A DNA stretch of 53,235 nucleotides from Zunongwangia mangrovi (GTDB lineage Bacteria; Bacteroidota; Bacteroidia; Flavobacteriales; Flavobacteriaceae), in the NCBI RefSeq assembly GCF_900112105.1, contig NZ_FOKV01000012.1, forward strand, positions 1 through 53,235, written 5' to 3'. This document shows positions 18,656 through 26,040 of this stretch, one piece after another; within the stretch, counting starts at the first letter, position 1; the number at the start of each line of letters is the position of its first letter. The position numbers and the translations under genes are program-made. Below the pieces are notes generated by a model. It was not told where the DNA came from, made no database searches, and saw nothing but the letters and a program-made list of their open reading frames with translations.

Positions 18656-18676
18656 TTACGAAATCGGTTGCGTTAA
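18656..18676. promoter_or_regulatory. Operator-like palindrome, copy 3
   Basis: TTACGAAATCGGTTGCGTTAA is the longest copy, almost symmetrical (TTACG-AAA-TCGG-TTG-CGTTAA, one mismatch in the left half). It sits just upstream of the susC -7 element, where a repressor would block polymerase. Confidence 0.6.
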
Positions 18677-18928
18677 AACTTTTATTCAAATTGACTATAA
18701 GACCGAATTTTAACAGTCTAAATAATGATATTCAGCACTTTAAGTTATTTATTATTTTTCTAAATTCTTATAAAATTGAAACAATTTAGTATTACATATA
18801 TAAATACAGCTATCTAAAAATTAAGATTTCATGACACAAAGAGACTAAAAAAGATTAAATTATGATAAATATGAGGTGTTTTCTAGGAATAACTCAATAA
18901 TAAACGTATAAAATACGCGTAAACACTA

Positions 18929-18943
18929 TTACGCAATCGGTTG
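18929..18943. promoter_or_regulatory. Operator-like palindrome, copy 4
   Basis: TTACGCAATCGGTTG is identical over 15 bases to the reverse strand of copy 1 and differs from copy 3 at one position. It is about 273 bp upstream of copy 3, a distance compatible with looping. It is about 115 bp beyond the PAP2 stop, so it more likely serves susC. Confidence 0.6.
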
Positions 18944-19058
18944 TTTAAATATCAAGCAATTAAAATAGCGTTATTTATACAACTTATATATCTATTTGTA
19001 TATGCTTAAGAAAAGATCAAGAGGGAAAAAAATTCAGTTAAATCTATCTGAGAAGTAT

Positions 19059-19625
19059 TTAAACCACATTCAGCTTCTTCACCACGAACTGTTGAAGTAA
19101 ATAAAGTAGGTATCCATATAAAATACCAAATAGAGCGCCTATAAGAATATCGCCAGGATAGTGTACTCCTAGATAAACACGGCTATAAGCTACAATGGCA
19201 GCCCAGAGCAAAAGGAACCATATCATTTTAGGTATCTTTTTTATAAAAATAGATCCTAAAAAAATTGCGACTGCAAAAGTGCTGGATGCGTGTGCCGAAT
19301 AGAAGCCATATTTACCGCATCGCTCGGCTACGATCCTGGCAAACTCTGTTACACCTTCCTGCCGGCAAGGGCGCGGGCGCATAAAGAAGTCTTTAAAGAC
19401 ATTAGACATCTGGTCGGTACAAGTAATTAACAGCGCTATACAAACCATAGTCGCTACACTGTATTTCCAACCAAATTTTTTGAATAAAAGAAATAATAGA
19501 AAAGCATAAAGTGGGATCGCCATCCATTTATCACTAATGCCGATCCACATCCAATCCCAGGTTTCAGACCCAAGATTGTTTAAATAAAGGAATAATTTAT
19601 GATCTAACTCAATTAATTCTTCCAT
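19059..19625 (-). CDS. PAP2-family membrane phosphatase
   Basis: Integral membrane phosphatase of 188 aa from the type-2 phosphatidic acid phosphatase superfamily. Members dephosphorylate undecaprenyl diphosphate, phosphatidylglycerophosphate or other lipid phosphates on the outer face of the membrane. All three conserved motifs are present: KDFFMRPRPC (KX6RP), YSAHASST (the PSGH-like motif, here with SAH), and SRVYLGVHYPGD (SRX5HX3D). About five hydrophobic helices surround them. The substrate cannot be read from sequence. It is probably cotranscribed with the small acidic protein (34 nt upstream) and the MATE exporter. Confidence 0.88.
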   Translation of the reverse strand: MEELIELDHKLFLYLNNLGSETWDWMWIGISDKWMAIPLYAFLLFLLFKKFGWKYSVATMVCIALLITCTDQMSNVFKDFFMRPRPCRQEGVTEFARIVAERCGKYGFYSAHASSTFAVAIFLGSIFIKKIPKMIWFLLLWAAIVAYSRVYLGVHYPGDILIGALFGILYGYLLYLLQQFVVKKLNVV

Positions 19626-19659
19626 ACTTATATTAGATAATTACGATTAGATTGCTTGT

Positions 19660-19890
19660 TTAATCTTCCTCGTATCTAGCTACTTCGCGATCGTAAAAAT
19701 CGTTAGCCTGCTGAATTAAACTTTCGGCTTCATTGGCCAATTCTTCTTCATCAGCTTTATCAAAATCTTCAAGCCATTCTACCTCATCGTTTTCAAGATT
19801 AATGATGAAGCGAGGAAATTCTGTATGAATTACAAAGATCGCATCTGAATAATCGGTATTATCACCCAATAAAAATTTAGGAAATTCCAT
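19660..19890 (-). CDS. Small acidic conserved protein of unknown function
   Basis: A 76-aa protein with no signal peptide or membrane segment. The first half has alternating hydrophobic residues (DAIFVIHTEFPRFIINLEND), suggesting a beta hairpin. The second half (DFDKADEEELANEAESL) is a strongly acidic helix. I recognise it only as the sort of short conserved protein common in flavobacteria and cannot assign a function. It lies 11 nt after the MATE gene and 34 nt before PAP2, consistent with an operon. Confidence 0.7.
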   Translation of the reverse strand: MEFPKFLLGDNTDYSDAIFVIHTEFPRFIINLENDEVEWLEDFDKADEEELANEAESLIQQANDFYDREVARYEED

Positions 19891-19901
19891 TGTATATATT
19901 T

Positions 19902-21296
19902 TTAAACTGTTTCGTTTTTAATTTCGTTAGGTTTATTTGCAATCAGCTTATTGCTTAAATAATTGAATCTAAAATACAACATTAATGCAGAAGCTGTTAA
20001 TCCAGCCAGAAGTCCCATCCAGATTCCCATACTTCCCATGTTTTCAGCTTTACCAAAATACCAGGATACCGGGAAACCAATGATCCAGTACGCAACAAAA
20101 CAAATGGCCGTGGGAACTTTTACATCCTGTAAACCTCTTAAAGCTCCTAAAATCACTACCTGCATGCCGTCACTTAACTGAAATAAAGCTGCTACAATTA
20201 ATAATTGCGCCGATAAAAGCACAACTTCAGTATTTTCTATATAAAAGGTAGGTAGCCAGTCTTTCAGTAAAATAAAGCCTACTGCGAATATAGCTTCAAT
20301 AATAAAGACTAAAAGAAAAACAGACATCGCTATTCTGCGTAATTCCTTATAATGATGCAATCCTTTTTGATTTCCAACGCGAATGGTTGCAGTAACTCCT
20401 AAACCAACAGCGATCATAAAGGTCATCGATGCCAGGTTTAAAGCAATTTGGTTGGCAGCCTGCGGATTGGTTCCTAAAAGTCCTGCAAGGAATACCGTAG
20501 CGGTAAAAATCGCAACTTCGAAAAACATTTGTAACGCGGTTGGAAAACCAAGATTCAGAATTTTTTTGAAAATATCGGTTTTGAACAATTCTTTTTTAGA
20601 CCAAACAAAATAAGGTTTAAACTTCGATTTTCGTCTTAAGATCTCCCAAATGAACCATAGCATAAAGAACCTGGAAATTAAGGTACCAATTGCTGCACCT
20701 TCTAAACCTAGCTCTGGAAAGATCCAAATTCCGTAGATCAATATATAGTTGAAAAATACGTTTACCACATTTGATAATATGGTAGCGTACATTGAATATT
20801 TGGTTTGTGATAATCCATCGGCAAATTGTTTATAAGCCTGGAATATCATTAAAGGTAGCATCGAAAAAGCTACAATTTCGAGATAAGGTATCGCATATTC
20901 TACAACTTCGGGTGGTTGATCAAGATAATATAAAAGTGGTTTTGCTAGTAAAAGCAGTAGGAAAAGAAGAATTCCGTTTATACCGCAGAGAATAATTCCA
21001 TGATGAAAATAACTTCTCCCCTTTTCGATATCTCCAGATCCATCAGCTTCAGCAATAAGCGGAGTAATCGCGAACGAAAACCCAATTCCTAGAGAAAGTG
21101 CTATAAAAACAAGGCTGTTCCCTAAAGAAACTGCAGCAAGTGGCGCAGCACCTAGTCGCCCAACCATAAGATTATCAGCCAAGCCAACAAGCACGTGCCC
21201 TAATTGCCCCAACATAACCGGATAGGCAATGTTAAGGTTTTTCCTGAATTCTTTTGTGTAATCTGAAAGCTGCAAAACCAAAAATTTAGTGCGCAA
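19902..21296 (-). CDS. MATE-family efflux transporter
   Basis: Multidrug and toxin extrusion exporter of 464 aa with about twelve predicted membrane helices. It is related to NorM/DinF and probably expels cationic compounds using Na+ or H+. Family features include YPVMLGQLGHVLVGLADNLMVGRLG near residues 25-49, the repeat of the same fold in the second half (GFPTALQMFFEVAIFTATVFLAG), and NQIALNLASMTFMIAVGLGVTATIRVGNQ. The start at 21296 leaves a short polar N-terminus; a later start cannot be excluded. It is the first gene of a three-gene minus-strand group with the small acidic protein and PAP2. Confidence 0.93.
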   Translation of the reverse strand: MRTKFLVLQLSDYTKEFRKNLNIAYPVMLGQLGHVLVGLADNLMVGRLGAAPLAAVSLGNSLVFIALSLGIGFSFAITPLIAEADGSGDIEKGRSYFHHGIILCGINGILLFLLLLLAKPLLYYLDQPPEVVEYAIPYLEIVAFSMLPLMIFQAYKQFADGLSQTKYSMYATILSNVVNVFFNYILIYGIWIFPELGLEGAAIGTLISRFFMLWFIWEILRRKSKFKPYFVWSKKELFKTDIFKKILNLGFPTALQMFFEVAIFTATVFLAGLLGTNPQAANQIALNLASMTFMIAVGLGVTATIRVGNQKGLHHYKELRRIAMSVFLLVFIIEAIFAVGFILLKDWLPTFYIENTEVVLLSAQLLIVAALFQLSDGMQVVILGALRGLQDVKVPTAICFVAYWIIGFPVSWYFGKAENMGSMGIWMGLLAGLTASALMLYFRFNYLSNKLIANKPNEIKNETV

Positions 21297-21375
21297 AGAT
21301 AATGGCTTTTATTTGGCTTGAGATTGATTTATCATTAAAAAATAAGTCTGCAAATCTTCCAATATTAGCATAAAG

Positions 21376-21783
21376 CTAGTTTTGCTTCCCAAGAATTAAT
21401 TCTTCATAAGATTTTGCCTTCCGAAGTTCCAGAATCCATTTTACTTCGAACTTGCCATAGCCTAAAGATTTTATTCTTTCGATCATAAAATCGCGAAGAT
21501 CATCTAAAGTCATATATTCGTTAGTTGCTTCAAAGATCAATTCGGTTTTATAGATATTAGGCAAAAAGAAAAAAACTTTTTTAAAGATCGATTTTGGATG
21601 TTTTTTGCCAGTAATTTTATAGATCTTCCCGTTGCTATCACAAAACAAGTTGTCCTTCAAATATTCCTGAAAGTAGACTTCAGCATCGTTATAAATTAAA
21701 GCATCCAAAAGCAAAAAGGAAGTAAGATCTTCCTCTTTGCTGAAATTTGGATTTGATATGTTTATTGCCGGAAATTTTATCAA
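21376..21783 (-). CDS. Hypothetical protein
   Basis: A 135-aa soluble protein that I do not recognise. It is rich in Phe, Lys, Glu and Ile. A central segment FKKVFFFLPNIYKTELIFEATNEYMT suggests beta strands, and the C-terminal half (DLRDFMIERIKSLGYGKFEVKWILELRKAKSYEELI) looks helical. There is no lipobox, signal peptide or membrane helix. It follows the M28 peptidase by 11 nt on the same strand and is probably cotranscribed with it, but nothing in the sequence links their functions. Confidence 0.6.
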   Translation of the reverse strand: MIKFPAINISNPNFSKEEDLTSFLLLDALIYNDAEVYFQEYLKDNLFCDSNGKIYKITGKKHPKSIFKKVFFFLPNIYKTELIFEATNEYMTLDDLRDFMIERIKSLGYGKFEVKWILELRKAKSYEELILGKQN

Positions 21784-21794
21784 TTAATATCGAA

Positions 21795-23177
21795 TTACAA
21801 TCCGTATTTGTCTACCAGGTAAATTAAAGCGGCCATGCTTGCGCCACCAAGTTCGAGCTCTCTTTTATTGATTTTATCAAAAGTATCTGTAGCGGCATGA
21901 TGATAATCGAAATAACGCTGAGAATCTGGTTGCAAACCGGCCAAAACCGTCCCATCACCTTCTAACGGACCAATATCTGCACCGCCTTCTCCCTGCTGAA
22001 AAATATGTAAATAATAAGGTGCGAACAATGAAGCCCAACTTTGTAGTTTTGTAAGCTGAGTAGCATCTGCATGAAAAGTAAATCCTCTTGGTGTAAATCC
22101 GCCAGAATCACTTTCTAAGGCAAAAATATGATCTTCACTTTTTTCTTTAGCGACCTCGGCATATTTAAGTCCGCCACGTAATCCATTTTCTTCATTCATA
22201 AAAAGCACCACGCGAATGCTTCTTTTGGGTTTGTATCCCATTTCTTTAAAAAGACGCAGCACTTCCATAGATTGTACACAACCTGCACCATCGTCGTGCG
22301 AGCCATCACCCAAATCCCAGGAATCTAAATGACCACCCACCACAATATATTCATCTGGATACTGGCTTCCGGTAATTTCGCCAATTACATTATAGCTTTT
22401 TACATCTGGATGCGTTTCGCAATTCATCTTAAAATAAACCTTAAGATCTTTTTGCAATTTTAAAACCGAACTCAGATACTCGGCATCTTTAGTGCTAATT
22501 GCTGCAGCCGGGATTTTTTGATCTTCAGAAATATCACCATAGTACATTCCGCCGGCATGAGGATATTCATCAATTCTTAAATTCATAGATCTTACAAGCA
22601 CACCCACTGCACCATATTTAGCAGCTTCTGCGGCACCATTACCACGTTGGTCTACGGCACCGCCATAAGCTTTAAACGTATGGATTTTAGTAGCATCCAT
22701 AGGTCGATTAAAAAACACGATCTTTCCTTTAATTTTTTCTTCCCCAAGTTTTTCAAGTTCGTCCAATCCATGAACTTCGATAACTTCAGCTTTTGTGCCA
22801 CCTTCAGGGGTAGCAACAGACCCACCAAGAGCACAAATATTTATAGGTGTAGAACTGCCAGGAATAGTTTCAATATAAGCATATTCACGTGCACCGCGCG
22901 TCCATTTAGGCACCATCACTTCCTGTAACCAAACTTTGTCTAAACCAAGACTATCCAATTCTTTCTTGGTGTAATCTACCGCACGTTGCGCACTGTAGGA
23001 TCCAGATAAACGACCACCAATACCATTAGACAGGTAATCTAGCCAATCGTAGCTTTTGCCATTGGTTAAAGCCATATCATAGATTGCTGCAATTTTTTCT
23101 GAATCACTTTCTACTGAAGATTGCCCAAAAACCGGCAACAAGGAAAGAAATAAAATGGGTAAAAGAATTTTCTTCAT
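21795..23177 (-). CDS. Secreted M28-family aminopeptidase
   Basis: Zinc-dependent peptidase of 460 aa. The frame opens at 23222, but the ATG at 23177 gives a clean signal peptide (MKKILLPILFLSLLPVFGQ), so I use it. A protease-associated (PA) domain occupies about residues 120-240 (GKIVFFNRP to GAVGVLVRS). The M28 catalytic domain has GGHLDSWDLGDGSHDDGAGC (metal ligands H and D), NEENGLRGG (Glu base and ligand), ALESDSGGFTP and the late His in YHHAATDTFDKI. It resembles PSMA/carboxypeptidase-Q-like exopeptidases that take dipeptides or N-terminal residues. It is periplasmic or exported. The downstream 135-aa gene is probably cotranscribed. Confidence 0.92.
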   Translation of the reverse strand: MKKILLPILFLSLLPVFGQSSVESDSEKIAAIYDMALTNGKSYDWLDYLSNGIGGRLSGSYSAQRAVDYTKKELDSLGLDKVWLQEVMVPKWTRGAREYAYIETIPGSSTPINICALGGSVATPEGGTKAEVIEVHGLDELEKLGEEKIKGKIVFFNRPMDATKIHTFKAYGGAVDQRGNGAAEAAKYGAVGVLVRSMNLRIDEYPHAGGMYYGDISEDQKIPAAAISTKDAEYLSSVLKLQKDLKVYFKMNCETHPDVKSYNVIGEITGSQYPDEYIVVGGHLDSWDLGDGSHDDGAGCVQSMEVLRLFKEMGYKPKRSIRVVLFMNEENGLRGGLKYAEVAKEKSEDHIFALESDSGGFTPRGFTFHADATQLTKLQSWASLFAPYYLHIFQQGEGGADIGPLEGDGTVLAGLQPDSQRYFDYHHAATDTFDKINKRELELGGASMAALIYLVDKYGL

Positions 23178-23351
23178 TTTTCGGAATAAATTTGAGCTTA
23201 AATTAACTACAAAATCATTCAAAATAAAAATTAAGTAAGCTTAAAGCTGAAATTGGAGGTTTTCAGCAATAATTCAGTTTAAAATTACCACTACACGGCC
23301 ATTCAAAAAAGCTATGGATTTTGTTATATTCGCAGTCTAAAACACCGAATT

Positions 23352-23954
23352 TTGACTCAGGAAGAAAAAGCAGATATCATTAGGAAAGTGACCACTCTTT
23401 TAAAAGAGATCCCATCTTCTATGGATGTGGTAAAAAAAGGAGGAAACGAGCACAGTCGCTACGAATATCTTGCTACACACATGGTAAATAAGGCTATTGA
23501 AAAAGATGCGCTTATCGTAAGTGAAGATGGAAATGGTATTGCTATTTTGTTTAAAACGAGCAAAAAAGACGACAATTTTTGGAAAAATGCATGGTCTGAG
23601 TTAAAACTAGTTTTTAATGTTACCGGTATCAAAAATGCCTACAAAATCGTAAAAACTCAGAATTATATTAAAAAACAACGCCCACAGGAAGGCGAATATT
23701 TATACTGCTGGTTTTGGGGAATTCTTAAAGAATCTCGTGGCCCTGGCACTCAGGTTGGCGTTCAAATGAAAAATGAGTTTTACAGACGGGCAAAACTTTA
23801 CAATTTGCCACTGTATGCTGAAACCAGAATGCGTAAAAATGCCATCGTTTATCAAAAATTTGGATTTCAATTATTTAATAAATGGGATCATCCTAGTGGT
23901 GACACGATGTATTTCTTAAGATATATTCCTGAAGAAAAAAGCGAAAAGAATTAA
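23352..23954 (+). CDS. GNAT-like N-acetyltransferase domain protein
   Basis: A 200-aa cytoplasmic protein with the fold pattern of GNAT acetyltransferases. The acetyl-CoA region is probably around WFWGILKESRGPGTQVGVQMKNEF (about 116-139), followed by LPLYAETRMRKNAIVYQKFGFQLFNKW (about 153-179), where ETR-N-VYQKFGF is the usual C-terminal motif. The start is TTG at 23352; no in-frame ATG is upstream, and the next ATG is codon 24, which would remove a helix. The substrate is unknown. It is a single gene, convergent with hsp20, and shares a bidirectional terminator with it. Confidence 0.75.
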   Translation: MTQEEKADIIRKVTTLLKEIPSSMDVVKKGGNEHSRYEYLATHMVNKAIEKDALIVSEDGNGIAILFKTSKKDDNFWKNAWSELKLVFNVTGIKNAYKIVKTQNYIKKQRPQEGEYLYCWFWGILKESRGPGTQVGVQMKNEFYRRAKLYNLPLYAETRMRKNAIVYQKFGFQLFNKWDHPSGDTMYFLRYIPEEKSEKN

Positions 23955-23984
23955 GCTATAAAACATCGAATATCAGATATAAAA

Positions 23985-24016
23985 AAAGCCGAATCCTAGG
24001 ATTCGGCTTTTCCTTT
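23985..24016. terminator. Bidirectional terminator between GNAT and hsp20 genes
   Basis: A perfect 12-bp stem, AAAGCCGAATCC (23985-23996) and GGATTCGGCTTT (23999-24010), with a 2-nt centre, carries an A-run on the left and a T-rich run on the right. It ends 27 nt before the hsp20 stop and 31 nt after the GNAT stop. Confidence 0.9.
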
Positions 24017-24036
24017 TTAACTAACTAACCTAAAAC

Positions 24037-24477
24037 CTATGATATTTCTATCATTCTTTTAGCCTGCACTTTTGCTTCTTCCTTTTTTGGAAGCGCGATC
24101 TCTAAAACTCCGTTGTTATAGTTTGCAGAGATCTTCGAGTTATCTACCGTGTCTGGTAAACTAAAAGCTCTTTTAAAAGTGCTGTAACTAAACTCTCTAC
24201 GAGTGTACTTTCCATTCTTTTCTGAAGTTTCTTTTTCTATCTTATCTTCAGCAGAAATGGTTAGTACATCGTTGTCTAATTCAATTTTAAAATCTTCTTT
24301 AGATTTTCCAGGAGCAGCAACTTCGACGATAAAATTCTCGGCTGATTCGTGAATATTCACCGCAGGAATTCTAGTTCCTATATTATTCACATTAGTAGTT
24401 CCTCCTAACCAATCTGTTTTAAACATATCATCGAATACAGATGGCAACCAGTTTTCATTTCTCTTAATTAGACTCAT
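24037..24477 (-). CDS. Small heat-shock protein Hsp20
   Basis: ATP-independent holdase chaperone of 146 aa. An N-terminal arm with WLPSVFDDMFKTDW is followed by an alpha-crystallin domain (about 40-135) with AAPGKSKEDFKIELDNDVLTISAE and REFSYSTFKRAFSLPDTVD, then ANYNNGVLEIALPKKE, and a C-terminal tail. The length is typical of bacterial Hsp20. It is monocistronic with its own terminator. Its 170-nt upstream region is very AT-rich and shared with the divergent DUF2254 gene. I saw no CIRCE element, so a sigma-factor-dependent or unknown heat control is likely. Confidence 0.95.
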   Translation of the reverse strand: MSLIKRNENWLPSVFDDMFKTDWLGGTTNVNNIGTRIPAVNIHESAENFIVEVAAPGKSKEDFKIELDNDVLTISAEDKIEKETSEKNGKYTRREFSYSTFKRAFSLPDTVDNSKISANYNNGVLEIALPKKEEAKVQAKRMIEIS

Positions 24478-24609
24478 AACTTTTTTATTTTTTGTTAAAC
24501 TTTATTTCTTTTTAAGACACTTAGCTATTAGCAATTTGGATTCCAATTAAAATTTAACGTCATTTTGACAGTTTTTAATGTTTTTAACATGACTTTTTAA
24601 CATGTTTAC

Positions 24610-24617
24610 TAAATTTG
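24610..24617 (+). promoter_or_regulatory. Promoter -7 element of the DUF2254 gene
   Basis: TAAATTTG matches TAnnTTTG exactly, 31 nt before the start codon at 24648. No TTG is at the ideal -33 distance, so support is moderate. Confidence 0.4.
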
Positions 24618-24647
24618 ATAGTATATTCAAACATTATATATTGACGA

Positions 24648-25946
24648 ATGAAAAAACTATTTACTCGCCTACTCTCTTTCTTTAATTCAATTAAAAGCAG
24701 GATCGCTTTTTATCCTACGGTAATTGGTCTACTTGGATTTATATTCACGTTTATTACCTTATTTCTTGAAGAACAAGGTGCATCAGAGGTTTTACGATCT
24801 AATTTCCCGTCGCTAATTGTTAATAGTGGCGACACAGCACTAAGTGTTTTAGGAGCAATTATTACCGGATTAATATCGATGATGGTTTTTAGTTTTTCTA
24901 TGGTGATGGTATTGCTCAACCAGGCTACCAATAATTATTCACCAAGACTACTACCAGGTTTGATCTCAGATCGTAAACACCAAACTGTGCTGGGAATCTA
25001 TCTGGCTACGATTCTCTATTGTACTTTTATTATGGTTGCCATCGATCCCGATGCTGCACAAAAAAACCTACCCGGATTTTCTGTGTTTTTGGGAATCCTC
25101 TTTACAGTGATCTGCATGGGCGCTTTTATCTATTTTATTCATACTATTTCGCAAAGCATACAGATCAATAACATTTTGCAGTATATCCATCGGCAATCTA
25201 AAAACCGACTAACTAAATTACTGGATAGCGAAAGAAACCAAAATGATGATTTTCCAGATTCTAAAAACTGGTATGTCTATCATGCTAAAGAAAGTGCTTA
25301 TTTTCAAAATCTATCTGTTGCGAACATGTTAGATCTTTGTGAAGAATTAGACACCAAATTCCATATTCTACCCGTCAAGGGAATTTTTATTCTGAAGGAC
25401 ACGCCTGTATTCCGTTCAGAAAAGAAATTAGATAATGATAAAATAGATGAAGTTTTAGCAAATTTCAACTTTGCGCGAAAAGAACTGGTCGCTGATAATT
25501 ATGTATTGGCTTTTAAACAAATTACTGAAATAATAGCTAAAGCTATGTCTCCCGGAATTAATGATCCCGGCACTGCAGTTAATGCGATAGATTATTTAAC
25601 TGAATTATTGGCGCTAAGAATGCAAAAAAAGGACAGTAGTATTGTTAATCGAAACGACAAATGTCTTTTGAGATTGAATACGGTGAACTTTAAAGATTTA
25701 CTTTATAATGTTTTAGTCACCATTAGAACCTACTGTTCTCACGACATTATAATTATTCAAAAAATTGCAGTAATGTTTGAGTATATGCTTCAGCAAGAAC
25801 AAAAAGAACATTATTATAAAGAACTAATTATTTCTGAAGCTAAATTTTTCTTCGCGAGTGCTTTAGAAGCAACTTCTTCTAAAAATGATATTGAAATTAT
25901 TAAAAAGCATGCTGAAATGTTGAAAATCGACCTTAAAAACAACTAA
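24648..25946 (+). CDS. DUF2254 membrane protein
   Basis: A 432-aa predicted inner-membrane protein of the DUF2254 family, whose function is unknown. Four hydrophobic segments are visible: IAFYPTVIGLLGFIFTFITLF (about 19-39), a helix near SVLGAIITGLISMMVFSFSMVMVLL (about 65-90), TVLGIYLATILYCTFIMVAI and FSVFLGILFTVICMGAFIYFIHTI. A cytoplasmic C-terminal half of about 250 aa follows, including AMSPGINDPGTAVNAIDYLTELLA, the most conserved-looking stretch. The start is preceded by a good -7 element. It is divergent from hsp20 and followed by the kinase gene after a 94-nt gap containing a weak hairpin, so it is probably its own transcript. Confidence 0.85.
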   Translation: MKKLFTRLLSFFNSIKSRIAFYPTVIGLLGFIFTFITLFLEEQGASEVLRSNFPSLIVNSGDTALSVLGAIITGLISMMVFSFSMVMVLLNQATNNYSPRLLPGLISDRKHQTVLGIYLATILYCTFIMVAIDPDAAQKNLPGFSVFLGILFTVICMGAFIYFIHTISQSIQINNILQYIHRQSKNRLTKLLDSERNQNDDFPDSKNWYVYHAKESAYFQNLSVANMLDLCEELDTKFHILPVKGIFILKDTPVFRSEKKLDNDKIDEVLANFNFARKELVADNYVLAFKQITEIIAKAMSPGINDPGTAVNAIDYLTELLALRMQKKDSSIVNRNDKCLLRLNTVNFKDLLYNVLVTIRTYCSHDIIIIQKIAVMFEYMLQQEQKEHYYKELIISEAKFFFASALEATSSKNDIEIIKKHAEMLKIDLKNN

Positions 25947-25963
25947 TTTCAGTTATAAATTAA

Positions 25964-25985
25964 AAATACCCGATATTGGGTATTT
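25964..25985 (+). terminator. Possible weak terminator after DUF2254 gene
   Basis: Stem AAATACCC (25964-25971) and GGGTATTT (25978-25985) with a 6-nt loop lies 17 nt after the stop. Only three T end it, so termination may be partial and some read-through into the kinase gene is possible. Confidence 0.45.
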
Positions 25986-26040
25986 GATAATTGAAGTATT
26001 TAGCTAAATTTATTTTCACTCCAACCCACTGAAAATTAAT

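Larger units (their letters stand above)
18558..19058. other. susC upstream control region, no gene
   Basis: Five hundred very AT-rich bases between susC and the PAP2 gene, which is also on the minus strand. It holds a promoter element and two operator-like palindromes listed separately, plus a small inverted repeat CGTAT-AAA-ATACG at 18905-18917. A 63-codon plus-strand frame at 18598-18789 has an all-AT coding composition and I do not believe it. I see no terminator for the upstream PAP2 gene cluster. Confidence 0.55.

Noticed and set aside
18598-18789. 63-codon plus-strand frame in the susC upstream region
   Set aside because: It overlaps the promoter and an operator copy, is made almost only of AT-rich codons (Ile, Lys, Leu, Phe), and has no domain or neighbour support.
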